Part shown: positions 11,184 to 23,023 of the stretch, one piece after another | Layout: every line of letters starts with the position of its first letter | How positions within the stretch are numbered: position 1 is the first letter of the stretch | Assembly (NCBI GenBank): GCA_963575745.1 | Contig: CAUYUJ010009868.1 | Location: 1 to 64,000, forward strand | Direction: 5' to 3' | Length of the DNA stretch: 64,000 nucleotides | Origin: Prorocentrum cordatum | Taxonomy: Eukaryota; Sar; Dinophyceae; Prorocentrales; Prorocentraceae | Translations under genes and position numbers: made by a program | The notes under the pieces: generated by a model | Databases searched by the model: none | Seen by the model: only the letters and a program-made list of their open reading frames with translations | Told to the model about the DNA's origin: nothing

Positions 11184-13129
11184 CTCAGAATTTGTTGAGG
11201 GTGTCTCAGGCGAAACGCTTGTTTTGTGTTATCGATTGTTTTATGTTTGATGATGTCCCGAACGAAACGCTTGCTTTTCAGAATTTGTTGAGGATGTCTC
11301 GAACGAAACATTTGTTTGGTTTTACGATTGTTTCTCTCCTGGGGATCAGCATTCAGAGGATGTTTCAGGTGAAATGCTTGTTTTACGTATGTTCTGTATT
11401 GGGATATGTATTCGTGGAGCGCTTTTCGCTTCTGCCCCGCCCCCCAGGAGGCCCCCGGAGGCTCGATAAGGGCGAGAACATATGTTTCCTAACGCCCAGG
11501 GCGGGACAACCATGAAAACAGATGGGTTCCTAACGCTCCAGGGCGGGAGAAGCGCGACAACACATGGGTTCCTAACGCCCCGGGGCGGGACAACTATGAA
11601 AACACATGGTTCCTAACGCCCCAGGGCGGGACAAGCGTGAAAACACGTGGTTCCAAACGCCCCAGGGCGGGAGAAGCGCAAAAACATATGGTTCCTAACG
11701 CCCCAGGAGGCCCCAGGAGGCCCCAGGAGGCTCCAGGAGGTTTCTCGAGGCCCCAGGAGGCATTGTTCTATTCTGGGATATGTATTCGCGGGGCGCTTTT
11801 CGCCCCCCCCCGCCTCCAGGAGGCCCAGAGGGCTTCAGGACGTATTTCCCGGAAAGGGCGTGGGCCCAGGGTTTTCTCTCAGCTGGTTTACCACCGGTTT
11901 TGACTTGAAGAGGTCCAGCGAAATTATTCTGCGTAAATAACGAGGTAAAATGTATTTTTTTTTTGAAACAGTGCGTTTCGTGCGTGCCCGCTCGAGGAAA
12001 GTGCGCCCCCCATCTCGGATCCTCGATTAAAGACGGGGTCCGCAGACTTCCGTTTTCCTTGTAAAAAAGAAGGCGCGGAGCGTTTTTCGCAGGGGTCTGG
12101 AGCCCCGACCGCGACGCGGAAAAGCGCCCCGCGCGCAGGAATTCCGAGGATGTCTCGCGCGTGCAGCGTCCCGCGCGCAGGAATTTCGAGGATGTCTCGA
12201 CTAATTCGCTTGTTTTGTAAGGATTTCTGAGAATTTTGGCAGGATGTCTCGAGCGAAACGCTTGTTTTTCATAATTTGTTGAGGATGTCTCGAGCGAAAC
12301 GCTGGTTTTGCAAACTTGGGGATGTCTCGAGCGGGGGCTTCGTGGGGGGCCAGAATTCAGAGGATGTCTCAGGCGAAATGCTTGTTTTCGTGTCCCGCTC
12401 GCAGGAATTCCAAGGATGTCTCGCGCGTGCCGCGTCCCGCGCGCAGGAATTTATGACTAATTTGCTTGTTTTGTAAAGTTTTTTTTAGAATTTTGGCAGG
12501 ATGTCTCGAGCGAAACGCTTGTTTTTCATAATTTGTTGAGGATGTCTCGAGCGAAACGCTGGTTTTGCAAAATTTGGGGATGTCTCGAGCGGGGGCTTCG
12601 TGGGGGGCCAGAATTCAGAGGATGTCTCAGGCGAAATGCTTGTTTTCGTGTCCCGCTCGCAGGAATTCCAAGGATGTCTCGCGCGTGCCGCGTCCCGCGC
12701 GCAGGAATTTTGAGGATGTCCCGTAGCGCGTCCCCTTGGCACGTCCTACGGTGCGACCCCATGGCACGTCCCTTGGCACGTCGCCTGGCGCGTCCCTTGG
12801 GACGTTTCGCGGCGCGTCCTCCTGGCATGTCCCCCTGTCAATTAGCTCTGGGGCAGCTACTATGTGTTCAGGCAGCTCGAGCTTCAGATCCAGATCAGTT
12901 CGGTCAGGACTCGGATGCAAAGGAAGACTCGATCCACGACGCTATAGAGCACAACCGCGGCATGGCACATCGCAATTCAGCACGGTGCAGCACAGCACAG
13001 CCCTCGGCACGGTACATCAAGATCGATACAATCAGCATTGCACTTGCCCGTCACCCAATGAGGTGTCTTTGAAAACGTTGCTATGCGTTACATTTCTATA
13101 TTCCTTTCCGGGTTCGTGGGTCGATCATT
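11184..13129 (+). mobile_element. Modular repeat element, B-type with C42 and internal head (unit 9)
   Basis: C42 array (11,470-11,705), CCAGGAGGCCCCAGGAGG tract, head CCCGGAAAGGGC (11,851) with GGCCCAGGGTTTTC, the GACCGCGACGCGGAAAAGCG block, GATGTCTCGAGCGAAACGC words (12,240-12,720), V, Q and B-type terminus. An internal head suggests that this interval is two units, the first lacking its 3' end. Confidence 0.72.
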
Positions 13130-13953
13130 TTTTGTGCATTGGGTTTGTGTGTTGAGGAGCGCTTTTCGCTCCCCCCCGGCCCCCAGGGCGGAAGAAGCGC
13201 AAAAACACATGGTTCCTAACGACCCAGGAGGCCCCAGGAGGCCCGAGGAGGCTCCAGGAGACTTCACGAGGCTCTAGAGGGCATTGTTCTGTCTTGGGAT
13301 ATATGTTCGGGGGGCGCTTTTCGCTCCCCACCGCCCCCCGGGAGGCTCGAGAAGCGTGAATACACATCGGTTCCTAACCCCCCAGGGCGGGACAAGTGTG
13401 AACACATATGGTTCCTAACGCCCCAGGGCGGAGCATGCGCGAAAACACATGGGCTCCTAACGCCCCAGGGCGGGAGAAGCGTGAAAACACATGGGTTCCG
13501 AACGCCCCATGGCGGGACAACTATGAAAACGCATGGGTTCCTGACGCCCCAGGGCGGGGCAAGCTTGAAAACACATGGGTCCCTTGGCACGTCCCGTGGC
13601 ACGTCTATCGGCACGTTCCGTAGCGTGTCCCCTTGGCACGTCCCGCGGTGCGTCCCCATGGCACGTCCCCTGGCACGTCGCCCTGTGAATTAGCTCTGGG
13701 GCAGCTACTAGTTATGTGCTGAGGCAGCTCGAGCTGAAGATCCAGATCAGTTCGGTCAGGACTCGGATGCAAAGGAAGACTCGATCCACGACGCTATAGA
13801 GCAGCACGGTGCAGCACAGCACAGCCCTCGGCACGGTACATCAAGATCGATACAATCAGCATTGCACTTGCCCGTCACCCAATCTACTGTCTTTGAAAAC
13901 GTTGCCATGCGTTACATTTCTATATTCCTTTCCGGGTTCGTGGGTCGATCATG
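13130..13953 (+). mobile_element. Modular repeat element, B-type with C42 (unit 10)
   Basis: Starts TTTTGTGCATTGGGTTTGTG, then C42 (13,365-13,585), short V, Q and the B-type terminus. Its first about 570 bp repeat almost base for base at 13,954-14,525, so units 10 and 11 are a recent tandem duplication. Confidence 0.78.
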
Positions 13954-15232
13954 TTTTGTGCATTGGGTTTGTGTGTTGAGGAGCGCTTTTCGCTCCCCCC
14001 CGGCCCCCAGGGCGGAAGAAGCGCAAAAACACATGGTTCCTAACGACCCAGGAGACCCCAGGAGGCCCGAGGAGGCTCCAGGAGACTTCACGAGGCTCTA
14101 GAGGGCATTGTTCTGTCTTGGGATATATGTTCGGGGGGCGCTTTTCGCTCCCCACCGCCCCCCGGGAGGCTCGAGAAGCGTGAATCCACATCGGTTCCTA
14201 ACCCCCCAGGGCGGGACAAGTGTGAACACATATGGTTCCTAACGCCCCAGGGCGGAGCATGCGCGAAAACACATGGGCTCCTAACGCCCCAGGGCGGGAG
14301 AAGCGTGAAGACACATGGGTTCCGAACGCCCCATGGCGGGACAACTATGAAAACGCATGGGTTCCTGACGCCCCAGGGCGGGGCAAGCTTGAAAACACAT
14401 GGGTCCCTTGGCACGTCCCGTGGCACGTCTATCGGCACGTTCCGTAGCGTGTCCCCTTGGCACGTCCCGCGGTGCGTCCCCATGGCACGTCCCTTGGCAC
14501 GTCGCCCTGTCAATTAGCTCTGGGGCAGCTACTATGTGCTGAGGCAGCTCGAGCTGAAGATCCAGATCAGTTCGGTCAGGACTCAGATGTAAAGGAGGAC
14601 TCGATCCACAACACAACAGAGCACAACCGCGGCATGGCACATCGCAATTCAGCACGGCGCAGCACAGCACAGCCCTCGGCACGGTACATCAAGATCGATA
14701 CATTCAGCATTGCAACCTGGCACGTTCGCTGGCACGTTCTACAGCGCGTCCCGTGGCGAGTCCCTCTGGCACGTTGCGCGGCGCGTCCCCTGGCACGTCC
14801 CGTGGCACGTCCATCGGCACGTTCCGTAGCGCGTCCCCTTGGCACGTCCCGCGGTGCGTCCCCATGGCGCGTGCCCTGTCATGTCGCCTGGCGCGTCCCT
14901 TGGGACGTCCCGCGGCGCGTCCTCCTGGCATGTCCCCCTGTCGATAAGTTCTGGGCCGCTACCATCTGCTCAGGCAGCTCGAGCTTAAGATACAGATCAG
15001 TTCGGTCAGGACTCGGACGCAAAGGAGGACTCGATCCACGACGCTATAGAGCACAACCGCGGCATGGCACATCGCAGTTCAGCACGGCCCAGCACAGCAC
15101 AGCCGTCGGCATTGTACATCAAGATCGATACATTCAGCATTGCAACCTGGCCCGTCGCCCAATGTGGTGTCTTTGAAACGTTGCCATGCCTTACATTTCT
15201 ATCTTCCTTTCCGGATTCGTGGGTCGATCATG
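13954..15232 (+). mobile_element. Modular repeat element, B-type with C42 (unit 11)
   Basis: Same opening as unit 10 (TTTTGTGCATTGGGTTTGTG), C42 (14,195-14,405), then two V+Q rounds and a B-type terminus with one change (CCTTTCCGGATTCGTGGGTC). It differs from unit 10 only downstream of the first Q. Confidence 0.78.
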
Positions 15233-16819
15233 TTTGTCAGGGATGGTAGCGCTGCGCACGGCAGGGAATATGCTGGCACTCCCTCCGTCCTTGTCAAAAA
15301 CCATACAAAGTGTTCGCGGGCCTCAAGAGCATGACTCAAGACTTTGCCCCAAAGTGTACTTTGCATTGTTTTTCCCGGAAATGGCTCGAGCCCAGGGTTC
15401 TCTTTTAGTTGGTTCCCCCCGGTTTCGACGGCTGTAGGACCGGCGAAATTATTCTGCGATAAATAACGAGGTCGCGTAGGGCCGGCGAATTAATATTTGA
15501 GGATGTCCCTAGCGAAACGCTTGTTTTTCAGAATTTGTTGAGGATGTCTCGAGCGAAACGCTTGTTTTGTGTTATAGATTGTCTTCTCCTGGAGTGAAAT
15601 GCTTGGTTTCACGTGCCCAGGTCTTGAGGATGTCTCGAGCGAGACGCTTGGTTTCACGCCTCCAGGTTGCCCAGGCAGAGGTCAAGCGCCAGGATTTGTT
15701 GAGGATGTCTCGAGCGAGACGCTTGGTTTCACGCGTCCTCGTCGCCCAGGCGGATGTCTAGAATGAGGAGGTGTTGAGGAAGTCTCGATCGAGATGCTTG
15801 TTTGCACGTGTCCAGGTTGCCCAGGCGGATGCCTAGCATGAGGATGTGTTGAGAATGTCTCGAGAGATACGCTTGTTTCACGTGTCCAGGTCGCCCAGGC
15901 GGATGTCTAACATGAAGATGTGTTGAGGATGTCTCGAGCGAGACGTTTGCTTTCACGTGTACAGGTCGCCAAGGCGGATGTCTAGAATGAGGAGGTGTTG
16001 AAAACGTCTCGAGCGAAACGCTTATTTTCACGTGCCCAGGTCACCCAGGCGGTCGTCTCACATGAAGATGTGTTGAGGATGTCTCGAGCGAACTACTTGT
16101 TTTCACGTGCCCAGTTCGCCCAGGCGGATGTCTAGCATGAGAATGTGTTGAGGATGTGTTGAGCGAAACGTTTGTTTTCACGTGTCCAGGTCGCTTAGGC
16201 GGATGTCTAGAATGAGGATTTTGACAGGATGTCTCGAGCGAAACGCTTGTCCCCAGCACGTTCCGTAGCGCGTCCCCTTGGCACGTCCCGCTGTGCGTCC
16301 CCATGGCACGTCCCCTGACATGTCGCCTGGCGCGTCCCTTGAGACGTTCCGCGGTGCGTCCTCCTGGCATGTCCCCTTGTCAATTAGCTCTGCGGCAGAT
16401 ACTATGTGTTCAGGCAGCTCGAGCTTACTGTAAGATCCAGATCAGTTCGGTCAGGACTCGGATGCAAAGGAGGACTCGATCCACGACGCTATATAGTGCA
16501 CAACCGCGGCATGGCACATCGCAATTCAGCACGGTGCAGCACAGCACAGACTTCGGCACGATACATCAAGATCGATACAATCAGCATTGCAACTTGGCAC
16601 GTTCCTTGGCACGTTCCGTGGGGCGTCCCTTGGCGAGTCCCCCTGGCACGTCGCGTGGCGCGCAATTCAGCACGGTGTAGCACAGCACAGCCCTCGGCAC
16701 GGTACATCAAGATCGATACAATCAGCATTGCATTTGCCCGTCACCCAATCAGGTGTCTTTGAAATCGCTGCCATGCGTTATATTTCTATATTCCTTTCCG
16801 GGTTCGTGGGTCGATCATG
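15233..16819 (+). mobile_element. Modular repeat element, B-type with D75 (unit 12)
   Basis: Opens with CAGGGATGGTAGCG-type sequence, a head variant CCCGGAAATGGC (15,374), the GCCGGCGAATTAATATTTGA word, D75 (15,590-16,225), V, Q and B-type terminus. From 15,367 on it is a near-identical copy of 6,966-8,440, 8.4 kb away. Confidence 0.78.
15590..16225 (+). repeat. D75 tandem module, array 3
   Basis: Eight to nine 75-bp units; GGCGGAT landmarks at about 15,749, 15,824 and 15,899 set the period. Nearly identical to array 1. Confidence 0.78.
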
Positions 16820-18426
16820 TTTGACAGGGATGGTGGGGGGGGGCCGCATCGGGTTGGCCGCGCACGCTCAAATTTGGAGGCAGAGTGTGGTTTGTTTTGT
16901 TCCCGGAAACGGCACAGGCCCAGAGTTTTTTTTGGGGGTTTGCCCCCGGATCTGACGGCTGTAGGGCCGGCGATTTTTTTTGCGATAAATATCGAGGTCG
17001 CGTAGGGCTGGCGAATTAAAATTTGAGGATGTCCCTAGCGAAACGCTTGTTTGTTCAGGATTTGTTGAGGATGTCTCGAGCGAAACGCTTGTTTTGTGTT
17101 ATAGATTGTCCTCTCCTGGGGACTTGAATTCAGAGGATCTCTCAAGTGAAATGCTTGTTTTCACGTGCCCAGGTCTTGAGGATGTCTCGAGCGAGACGCT
17201 TGGTTTCACGCCTCCAGGTTGCCCAGACAGATGTCTAGCATGAGGATTTGTTGAGGATGTCTCGAACCAGAGGCTTGTTTTCACGTGTCCAGGTCGCCCA
17301 GGCGGATGTCTAGCATGAGGATGTATCGAGGAAGTCTCGATCGAGACGCTTGTTTGCACGTGTCCAGGTTGCCCAGGCGGATGTCTAGCATGAGGATGTG
17401 CTGAGAACGTCTTGAGCGAAACGCGTGTTTTCACATGTCCAGGTCGCCCAGGCACAGCACAGCCCTCGGCACGGTACATTAATATCGATACCCTGAGCAT
17501 TGCAGCCTGGCATGTTGTTTGGCACGTTCCGCGGAGCGTCCCGTGGCGAGTCCCTCTGGCACATCGCGCGGTGCACGTCCATTGGCACGTTCCGTAGCGC
17601 GTCCCCTTGGCACGTCCCGCGGTGCGTGCCCATGGCACGTCCCCTGGCACGTCGCCTGGCGCGTCCCTTGGGACGTTCCGCGGCGCGTCCTCCTGGCATG
17701 TCCCCCTGTCGATTAGTTCTGGGGCAGCTAACATCTGCTCAGGCAGCTCGAGCTTAAGATCCAGATCAGTTCGGTCAGGACTCGGATGCAGAGAGGACTC
17801 GATCCACAACGCTGTATATGTAGAGCAAGATCGCGGCATGGCACATCGCAGTTCAGCACGGCCCAGCACAGCACAGCCGTCGGCATTGTACATCAAGATC
17901 GATACACTCAACATTGCACCTTGGCGCGTTCCTTGGTGCGTTCCGTGGCGAGTCCACCTGGCACTTCGCGCGGCGCGTCCCCTGGCACGTCCCGCGGCAC
18001 GTCCAGTGGCACGTTCTGTAGCGCGTCCCCTTGGCACGTCCCGCGGTGCGTGCCCATGGCACGCCCCCTGGCACGTCGCCTGGCGCGTCCGTTGGGACGT
18101 TCCGCGGCGCGTCCTCCTGGCATGTCCCCTCTGTTGATTAGTTCTGGGGCAGCTAACATCTGCTCAGGCAGCTCGAGCTTAAGATCCAGATCAGTTCGGT
18201 CAGGACTCGGATGCCAGGGAGGACTTGATCCACAACGCTATATAGAGCACACTCGCGGCATGGCACATCGCAGTTCAGCACGGGGTAGCACAGCACAGCC
18301 CTCGGCACAGTACATCGAGATCTATACATTCAGCATTGCATTTGCCCGTCACTCAATCAGGTGTCTTTGAAACGTTGCCATGCCTTACATTTCTATATTC
18401 CTTTCCGGGTTCGTGGGTCGATCATG
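16820..18426 (+). mobile_element. Modular repeat element, B-type with short D75 (unit 13)
   Basis: GACAGGGATGGTGGGGGGGG opening, head variant CCCGGAAACGGC (16,902), GATGTCTCGAGCGAAACGC words, short D75 (17,150-17,455), then V and Q twice and a B-type terminus ending at 18,426. It is the last unit of the left array. The same GACAGGGATGGTGGGGGG string follows its end (18,434), as if a further unit had begun and been lost. Confidence 0.78.
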
Positions 18427-18847
18427 TTTTTTGACAGGGATGGTGGGGGGCGGGCCCAAATGGAGACGGCATGGTTCCTGGTTGGACGCCAGCCGGGTGG
18501 GAGAAGGGGTGTATATCAATAAGGAACAGTGATTAAGCCCCTCCCCCGAGAAGGGGAAGGAGGGATTGTAGCAGAGAGAATGACACAAGTTCGTTAAGCC
18601 ACTTACGCCCAGAGGGCTGGTGGGACTTCCACTTTCCAGCTTCCCTGCGCCGATACTGCTACTCTCCAGACCTCTCCAGGGGTGCATTCCTGGCCAGATT
18701 TTCGGGCAGAGCCCAGCTGCGGCGACGAGGGCCGTTCAGGTCGAGCAGCAGCACCGGCACCCTCTCCCCTTCTCAGACCTCCGACATCATGATTTTTTCA
18801 TGGCACGGGCCCCCGACCTCTCCACCACTTACCCGTTTCTCATCCCC
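18427..18847. other. Unassigned spacer after the left array
   Basis: About 420 bp with CAGGGATGGTGGGG at its left edge and otherwise no repeat, reading frame or RNA gene that I can support. Confidence 0.4.
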
Positions 18848-19431
18848 CAGTGAGGGCCCCGCGAGGCCAGAAACATTAGGAAAACCGCCGTATCGCTTGT
18901 TGTCATGCTTGATTGATTTTTTCTCCCCCCCTGGAGGAGTGGGCCCGCGCCCGCGCCTCTGGCGCGCTGGCGGCGCAGCAGGCCGCGCTGCTGCGCCTGC
19001 GCGCCGCCTGCGGCGGCGGCGCCGCGGCGGCGGGCGCCTCGGCGGCGGGCCTCTCAGGGCCGCCTGCGATCCGGTTCGGTGCGCTTCGATTCGCCCGCCG
19101 GGGCCGACCGGAGCCGGCCGCGGCGACCCGATTTCGAGGCGACTCAGGGCGTTTCGCTGGCGATCCGATTCGTTCCCGATCCGATCAGATGAGGCCTGCC
19201 TCTCGGAAGACGCTGTGGCCGCCGGAATCGCGCTGGCGGACGCGCTGCCCGAGCCGTCGTGCGAGGGGCGCGCCGCGGCGGAGGCCGCCGCCGCAGTGGG
19301 CGCGGCGGGCGCTGCGCTGCTGACCGTGCTGGAGGAACGGGCGCCGCGCTTTCCCCCAAGAGTTCTGAGGCTCCGAACACAGTTGAGGCCGGCGGTTTCT
19401 CCCCGCTTTCGGCCTCGCGGGGCCCTCACTG
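18848..19431. mobile_element. 584-bp element with about 43-bp inverted ends
   Basis: The left end (18,848-18,890) and the reverse complement of the right end (19,390-19,431) share GTGAGGGCCCCGCGAGGCC, then AGAAAC/GAAAGC, then AAACCGCCG, with a few mismatches over about 43 bp. The interior is Ala/Arg-codon-rich (GCG/CGC) and open in several frames, but I recognise no transposase. A non-autonomous foldback or MITE-like element is the simplest reading; no clear target duplication is visible. Confidence 0.55.
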
Positions 19432-19538
19432 AGCCTCGGGGCCGTCAACAAGTGACTCAGGGTGAGCCCGTTCCCGGGAGGTGGTCGCGAGTCGGGGCCC
19501 GTGCCTCGAACAAAATTGAGTCGCCAGATGGCAGGGAT

Positions 19539-19560
19539 CTCTCTCTCTCTCTCTCTCTCC
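19539..19560. repeat. CT microsatellite
   Basis: Short run of CTCTCTCT between the inverted-end element and the LINE relic. Confidence 0.8.
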
Positions 19561-19779
19561 CTCGCGGACTTCAGGCGTTGCGATGTGTTTCGCGCCGTTT
19601 CTTCTTTCGCCCGGCTGGGGCCGTCACACGTCGATGCGGCTCGAAGAGTTCCGCAGAGAGCTGGGGTCTGGGGCTCCGGTCCTGATTTTACGCGACGTTG
19701 CGATTTTTGTCGCAAGGGATCCCCTCCCTCCTCCCTGCCCATCCTCATTCCTCCCTCCTCCCTGCTCGCCCTCGGGGAT

Positions 19780-20813
19780 GCTGACACCGTGCAGGGACAG
19801 GGCAGCACGGGCAAAGGTGGTGTCCAGCAGTCCAAGGATGTGCCCGATGGCGATGCAGGAGACTCAGGACGAGATCCTCAAGGCGGTCCTCAAAGAGCGT
19901 GAAGAAGTTGGCTCCCCCGACTCCTGAAGAGAAGCCCGCTGACGTGGTCAAGAGAGCCGTGGGCGTGTGGGAGGACGCCGACCCCAAGCACACGCAGGCG
20001 GTGCAGGCACTGGTCAAGCTCGAGGAAAGTCTGGTGCTGGCGCGCGAGCGTGATCGCTCCACCGCGGTGGCTTTGGCTGAGGCTGACAAGGCCAAGCGTC
20101 TCGCCACGCAGGCGCTCGCGCTGGCGGATGGCATTGGCCTTGCAGTTTCACGGACGCCGCCTACGATAAGGGGCGACCGGTCCAACGGCCCCAAGTTCCG
20201 GCTCACCTGGCACAAGGAGCTGTCCGAGGAGCTCGACAACCACGAGTTCGAGGAACACGAACGCATGGACCTGCAGCAGGTCAAGGCGGACTTGGAGGGC
20301 CTGCAGGGGGTGCTCGCCGCCAAGGAGGTTGAGGTGACGGCCATGCTGGCCAAGGCCGAGGACGTCAGGAAGGCGGCGGGCGAGAAGCTCGTCAAGGAAC
20401 GACGAATTCCGAGTGATGCACAGGCGCAACCTGTTGCTGGTGGCGGCGGCGAAGCTGGCGAGCGTGTTGGGGGGGCCGATGGCCCAGCCGCCCCGCCAGG
20501 CGGTGCGCCTGCCGAGGTGGGCAGCGGCTCCGCGGCCTCGGCGGCAGGCCTGCAGCGCCGGTGCAGGAGCCAGCCGTGGCGCCGCCAGGCGAGAGGCACG
20601 ACGCCGACGTCTTGGCGGCGGCGGACTCGCTGGCGAAGCTCGAGGTCCAGAGGCAGGAGGCGGCGGCGATCCAGGCGAACACGGGCAAGGCCATGGGCAA
20701 AGGCAGGCGTGGTAACGACCTCGGTAGGAGCGGCAAAGGTGTGGCTGCAACTGGAGGCTTTTCGCAGAATTGACGAGCTGATGGCGTGCTTTGCGAGCCT
20801 CCGCCCGCTGTGA
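19780..20813 (+). pseudogene. Coiled-coil ORF1-like frame upstream of the LINE relic
   Basis: An open + frame (19,899-20,813, preceded in another frame by 19,780-19,900 with METQDEILKAVLKE-like residues) codes for a charged, Ala/Glu/Lys-rich, helix-prone protein. Visible runs include LVKLEESLVLARERDRS, VALAEADKAKRLATQAL and MDLQQVKADLEGLQGVLA, followed by a Pro/Ala/Gly tail that becomes Arg-rich after an apparent frame slip near 20,560. Its place directly before endonuclease and RT relics suggests ORF1 of a non-LTR element or its N-terminal extension. No catalytic motif is seen. A host coiled-coil gene fragment is possible. Confidence 0.45.
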
Positions 20814-20889
20814 TCAGCATGGTGGCGGACAGTTCGCTCGCGGCCTCGTCTCCTAGCGAGGCGGCCAATTCGTCCCATTCGATCAAAGG

Positions 20890-21630
20890 TACTATTAGCG
20901 CGTTCGTTTACGCAAGTATGAAAACGCTTGGGGGCAAGGCGTGGAAGTTCCTGATGATAGGCATGTACGACTACGTCAGCTTAGTGGTGACATGCGTCAT
21001 GAATTCGTTGCTCACGTTTCGGGATAAGAAGGCCAGTGCTCAGGGATATCGCAGTGTCGCCAGAACAAACAATCTTTTTGACGCCATGGTTTCGAGGAGC
21101 AACGAGGGTAGGGAGTGGTTCTTGGCCAAGAATGATTTTACTATCGAGCCGATGTGCACAAACATGCGCGCTCGTGCCGAGCTTCGGGCTGCAGGTCATG
21201 CGCAGTGCGATGGGTTTCAAGTATCTCGCGCCCACCAGCAGGGCTGCAGCATCGTGATTGTGCTCTTCTAAGGTCTGCCAGGAGGGAAGGCCGCGCGATT
21301 TCAAGAGCTTGGTGCCATCGTCAGTTTCATGCACTTGCCTCGAATCATGATTTGCGACTTTACCGCCAAGGATGCCGCAATGCAGCAGTCCACATGTCCG
21401 TCCAAGTTGAAGTGTGGTCTTATTGCCGTCGCTGGTGATAATGTTGCTGCTGCGTGCGAGGCAGGGTCCGGAGGCTCGGTCATCGATTGCGCCATCTGCA
21501 GCAGCCCGGCGCGTTCCTTCATCGGCAGCTGCAAGGGCGTCGCCAGGGTAACATGGAATCCTTGTCGGTCTTCAGGAAGAGCTCAGGTCGTCAGGGCAGC
21601 AGTTGATCGCGCGGCATCTTGAGTTGCCGA
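20890..21630 (+). pseudogene. Non-LTR retrotransposon endonuclease relic
   Basis: Fragments in three + frames resemble an apurinic-type endonuclease domain: a start-like GTISAFVYASM, then KKASAQGYRSVARTNNLF, then a segment with ICDFTAKDAAMQQ (compare the family's GDFN catalytic loop) and GSGGSVIDCAICSS, which resembles the ..S.IDYF.. strand near the domain end. Each frame change means an indel, and the expected catalytic Asp/Asn/His set is incomplete, so the copy is dead. The assignment rests on motif order and on the RT relic downstream. Confidence 0.5.
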
Positions 21631-22039
21631 TGGCTCTTCCGCAGTCCGTGCGGCCCATGGCGCAGTCGACTCCCTGCTCGAAGTCTAGTATCTTCCGCCG
21701 GAAAAAAATGGAAGGGTATGTCTAAGGTCAGAATTATTCAATCGCTTCGCTCATTCCGCCGGCCCATATTGCGCACCGCGGTCGACTGGCTGAGAGGTCG
21801 TTGGCAGTCCTGCACCCTCTTCATAGGCCCATTCACGTACTCCCTGTCGCAACTTGTCTGAGCCGAATCGAAGGCGCGCGGTGCCATGGCGGATCTTGCG
21901 TTTCGGACAGCGGCCGCTCGCCACCCGCGAAGTTGATGGAAGCGTTGCCCAGGGATGAAATGCGTTCAACCAAGAGCGAGCTAAACATTGACGCAGGAGT
22001 GTATTTGTCATCGCCAAGAATGAGCTGGACTGGCCCTGC

Positions 22040-22365
22040 AGCGATATTTGGGGCCTCTTGGGGGTATTTTTTGGGCCTCTTGGAGGCCTCTTAGGGGCCT
22101 CTTGGGGGCATCCTGGGGTTCCTTGGCGGCGCCTTGCGGGCCCCTGCAGCCTCTTGGGGGGCTCTTGGGGGCCTCTTGGGTCAGGAGGGGGGTCGGTCGA
22201 TTGCGCCCCTCCATTCGGGGGCCGCGATCCTCGTGAGGGGTGTCGAAAAATTGCCCGGTCTGGCATCTCTGATCCGAGTGCCCCAGGGGTGTCCCGGGGG
22301 TCTCCCGGGGTGCTTTTCGTCCGGGGACCCCCGGGGGCGGCCCCGTGCGCTCGAACTAGAATATT
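22040..22365 (+). repeat. G-rich minisatellite (GGGGCCTCTTGG type), copy 1
   Basis: Degenerate 11-12-bp repeats of GGGGCCTCTTGGGGG; related tracts lie at 27,845-27,950 and 43,010-43,330. Here it separates the endonuclease and RT parts of the LINE relic, so it is probably an insertion. The remaining stretch to about 22,840 is GC-rich with no supported gene. Confidence 0.6.
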
Positions 22366-23023
22366 GTTAACCAGTTGCCGAAGATCTTCGCGCGCCCTCG
22401 GCCCGTTGGGCCGGCGAATTTGGGAAATGCAATTAGGTCGCCCGCGCGGAGATGGGGCGCCGGGGGGGTGGCATCGAGGCCGACGCGGTCAGCGAAGCCA
22501 GCGCCACGGGGCGCGGCCAGGACCATTTGGAAGACCCGTTGGTCTCTGGGGAGTCGTTCCAGCAGGCCCAGTTCGATGGCGCCTTTGAGGGCGAGGAGGG
22601 TTCGGGCCCAGAAGTCGGCCCTTCCGCCCGCGCGCGAAACTAAGTCTGTTGTTTCATGAGGTGGAGCTTTCGGCGTTGTCCGTGAATTCGCCCGGGAATT
22701 CGTCCGAGGTCGCCCTGCCGAGGAGCCTTGCGCCCCCTCGGAGGGCGTTCCTGGGTTCGGGCGCGGGCTTGGCCTTCCGGCTTGTGATCGGCTGTCAGCC
22801 CGCCCCCCCTCCTGAGCTGAGCAGAAGCGCGGGGGGATGATGGCGCGGCGGATCCCGTTGAGTTCTCTGTTCTTGATTAGCTTTGGAAGAGGCGTCGGAG
22901 CGAGATCGGCTTCGCCCCTGCCGAGCAGCGCCCCCGCGGCCCCCCTCGCCTCCTCCGTTGACTTTTGGCCTGCCGACGTTTTGGTTCTTGCCTCGCTGAG
23001 TTCTGCGTGCCGCGTGGGCGCGC

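Noticed and set aside
2390-18370. Arg/Ala/Pro/Ser-rich frames such as Met-Ala-Arg-Pro or Gly-Thr-Ser-Arg-Gly repeats, and Met-Ser-Arg-Ala-Lys-Arg repeats
   Set aside because: They follow the V, Q, C42 and D75 modules exactly, overlap on both strands and break whenever the module changes. No codon-level conservation beyond nucleotide identity.
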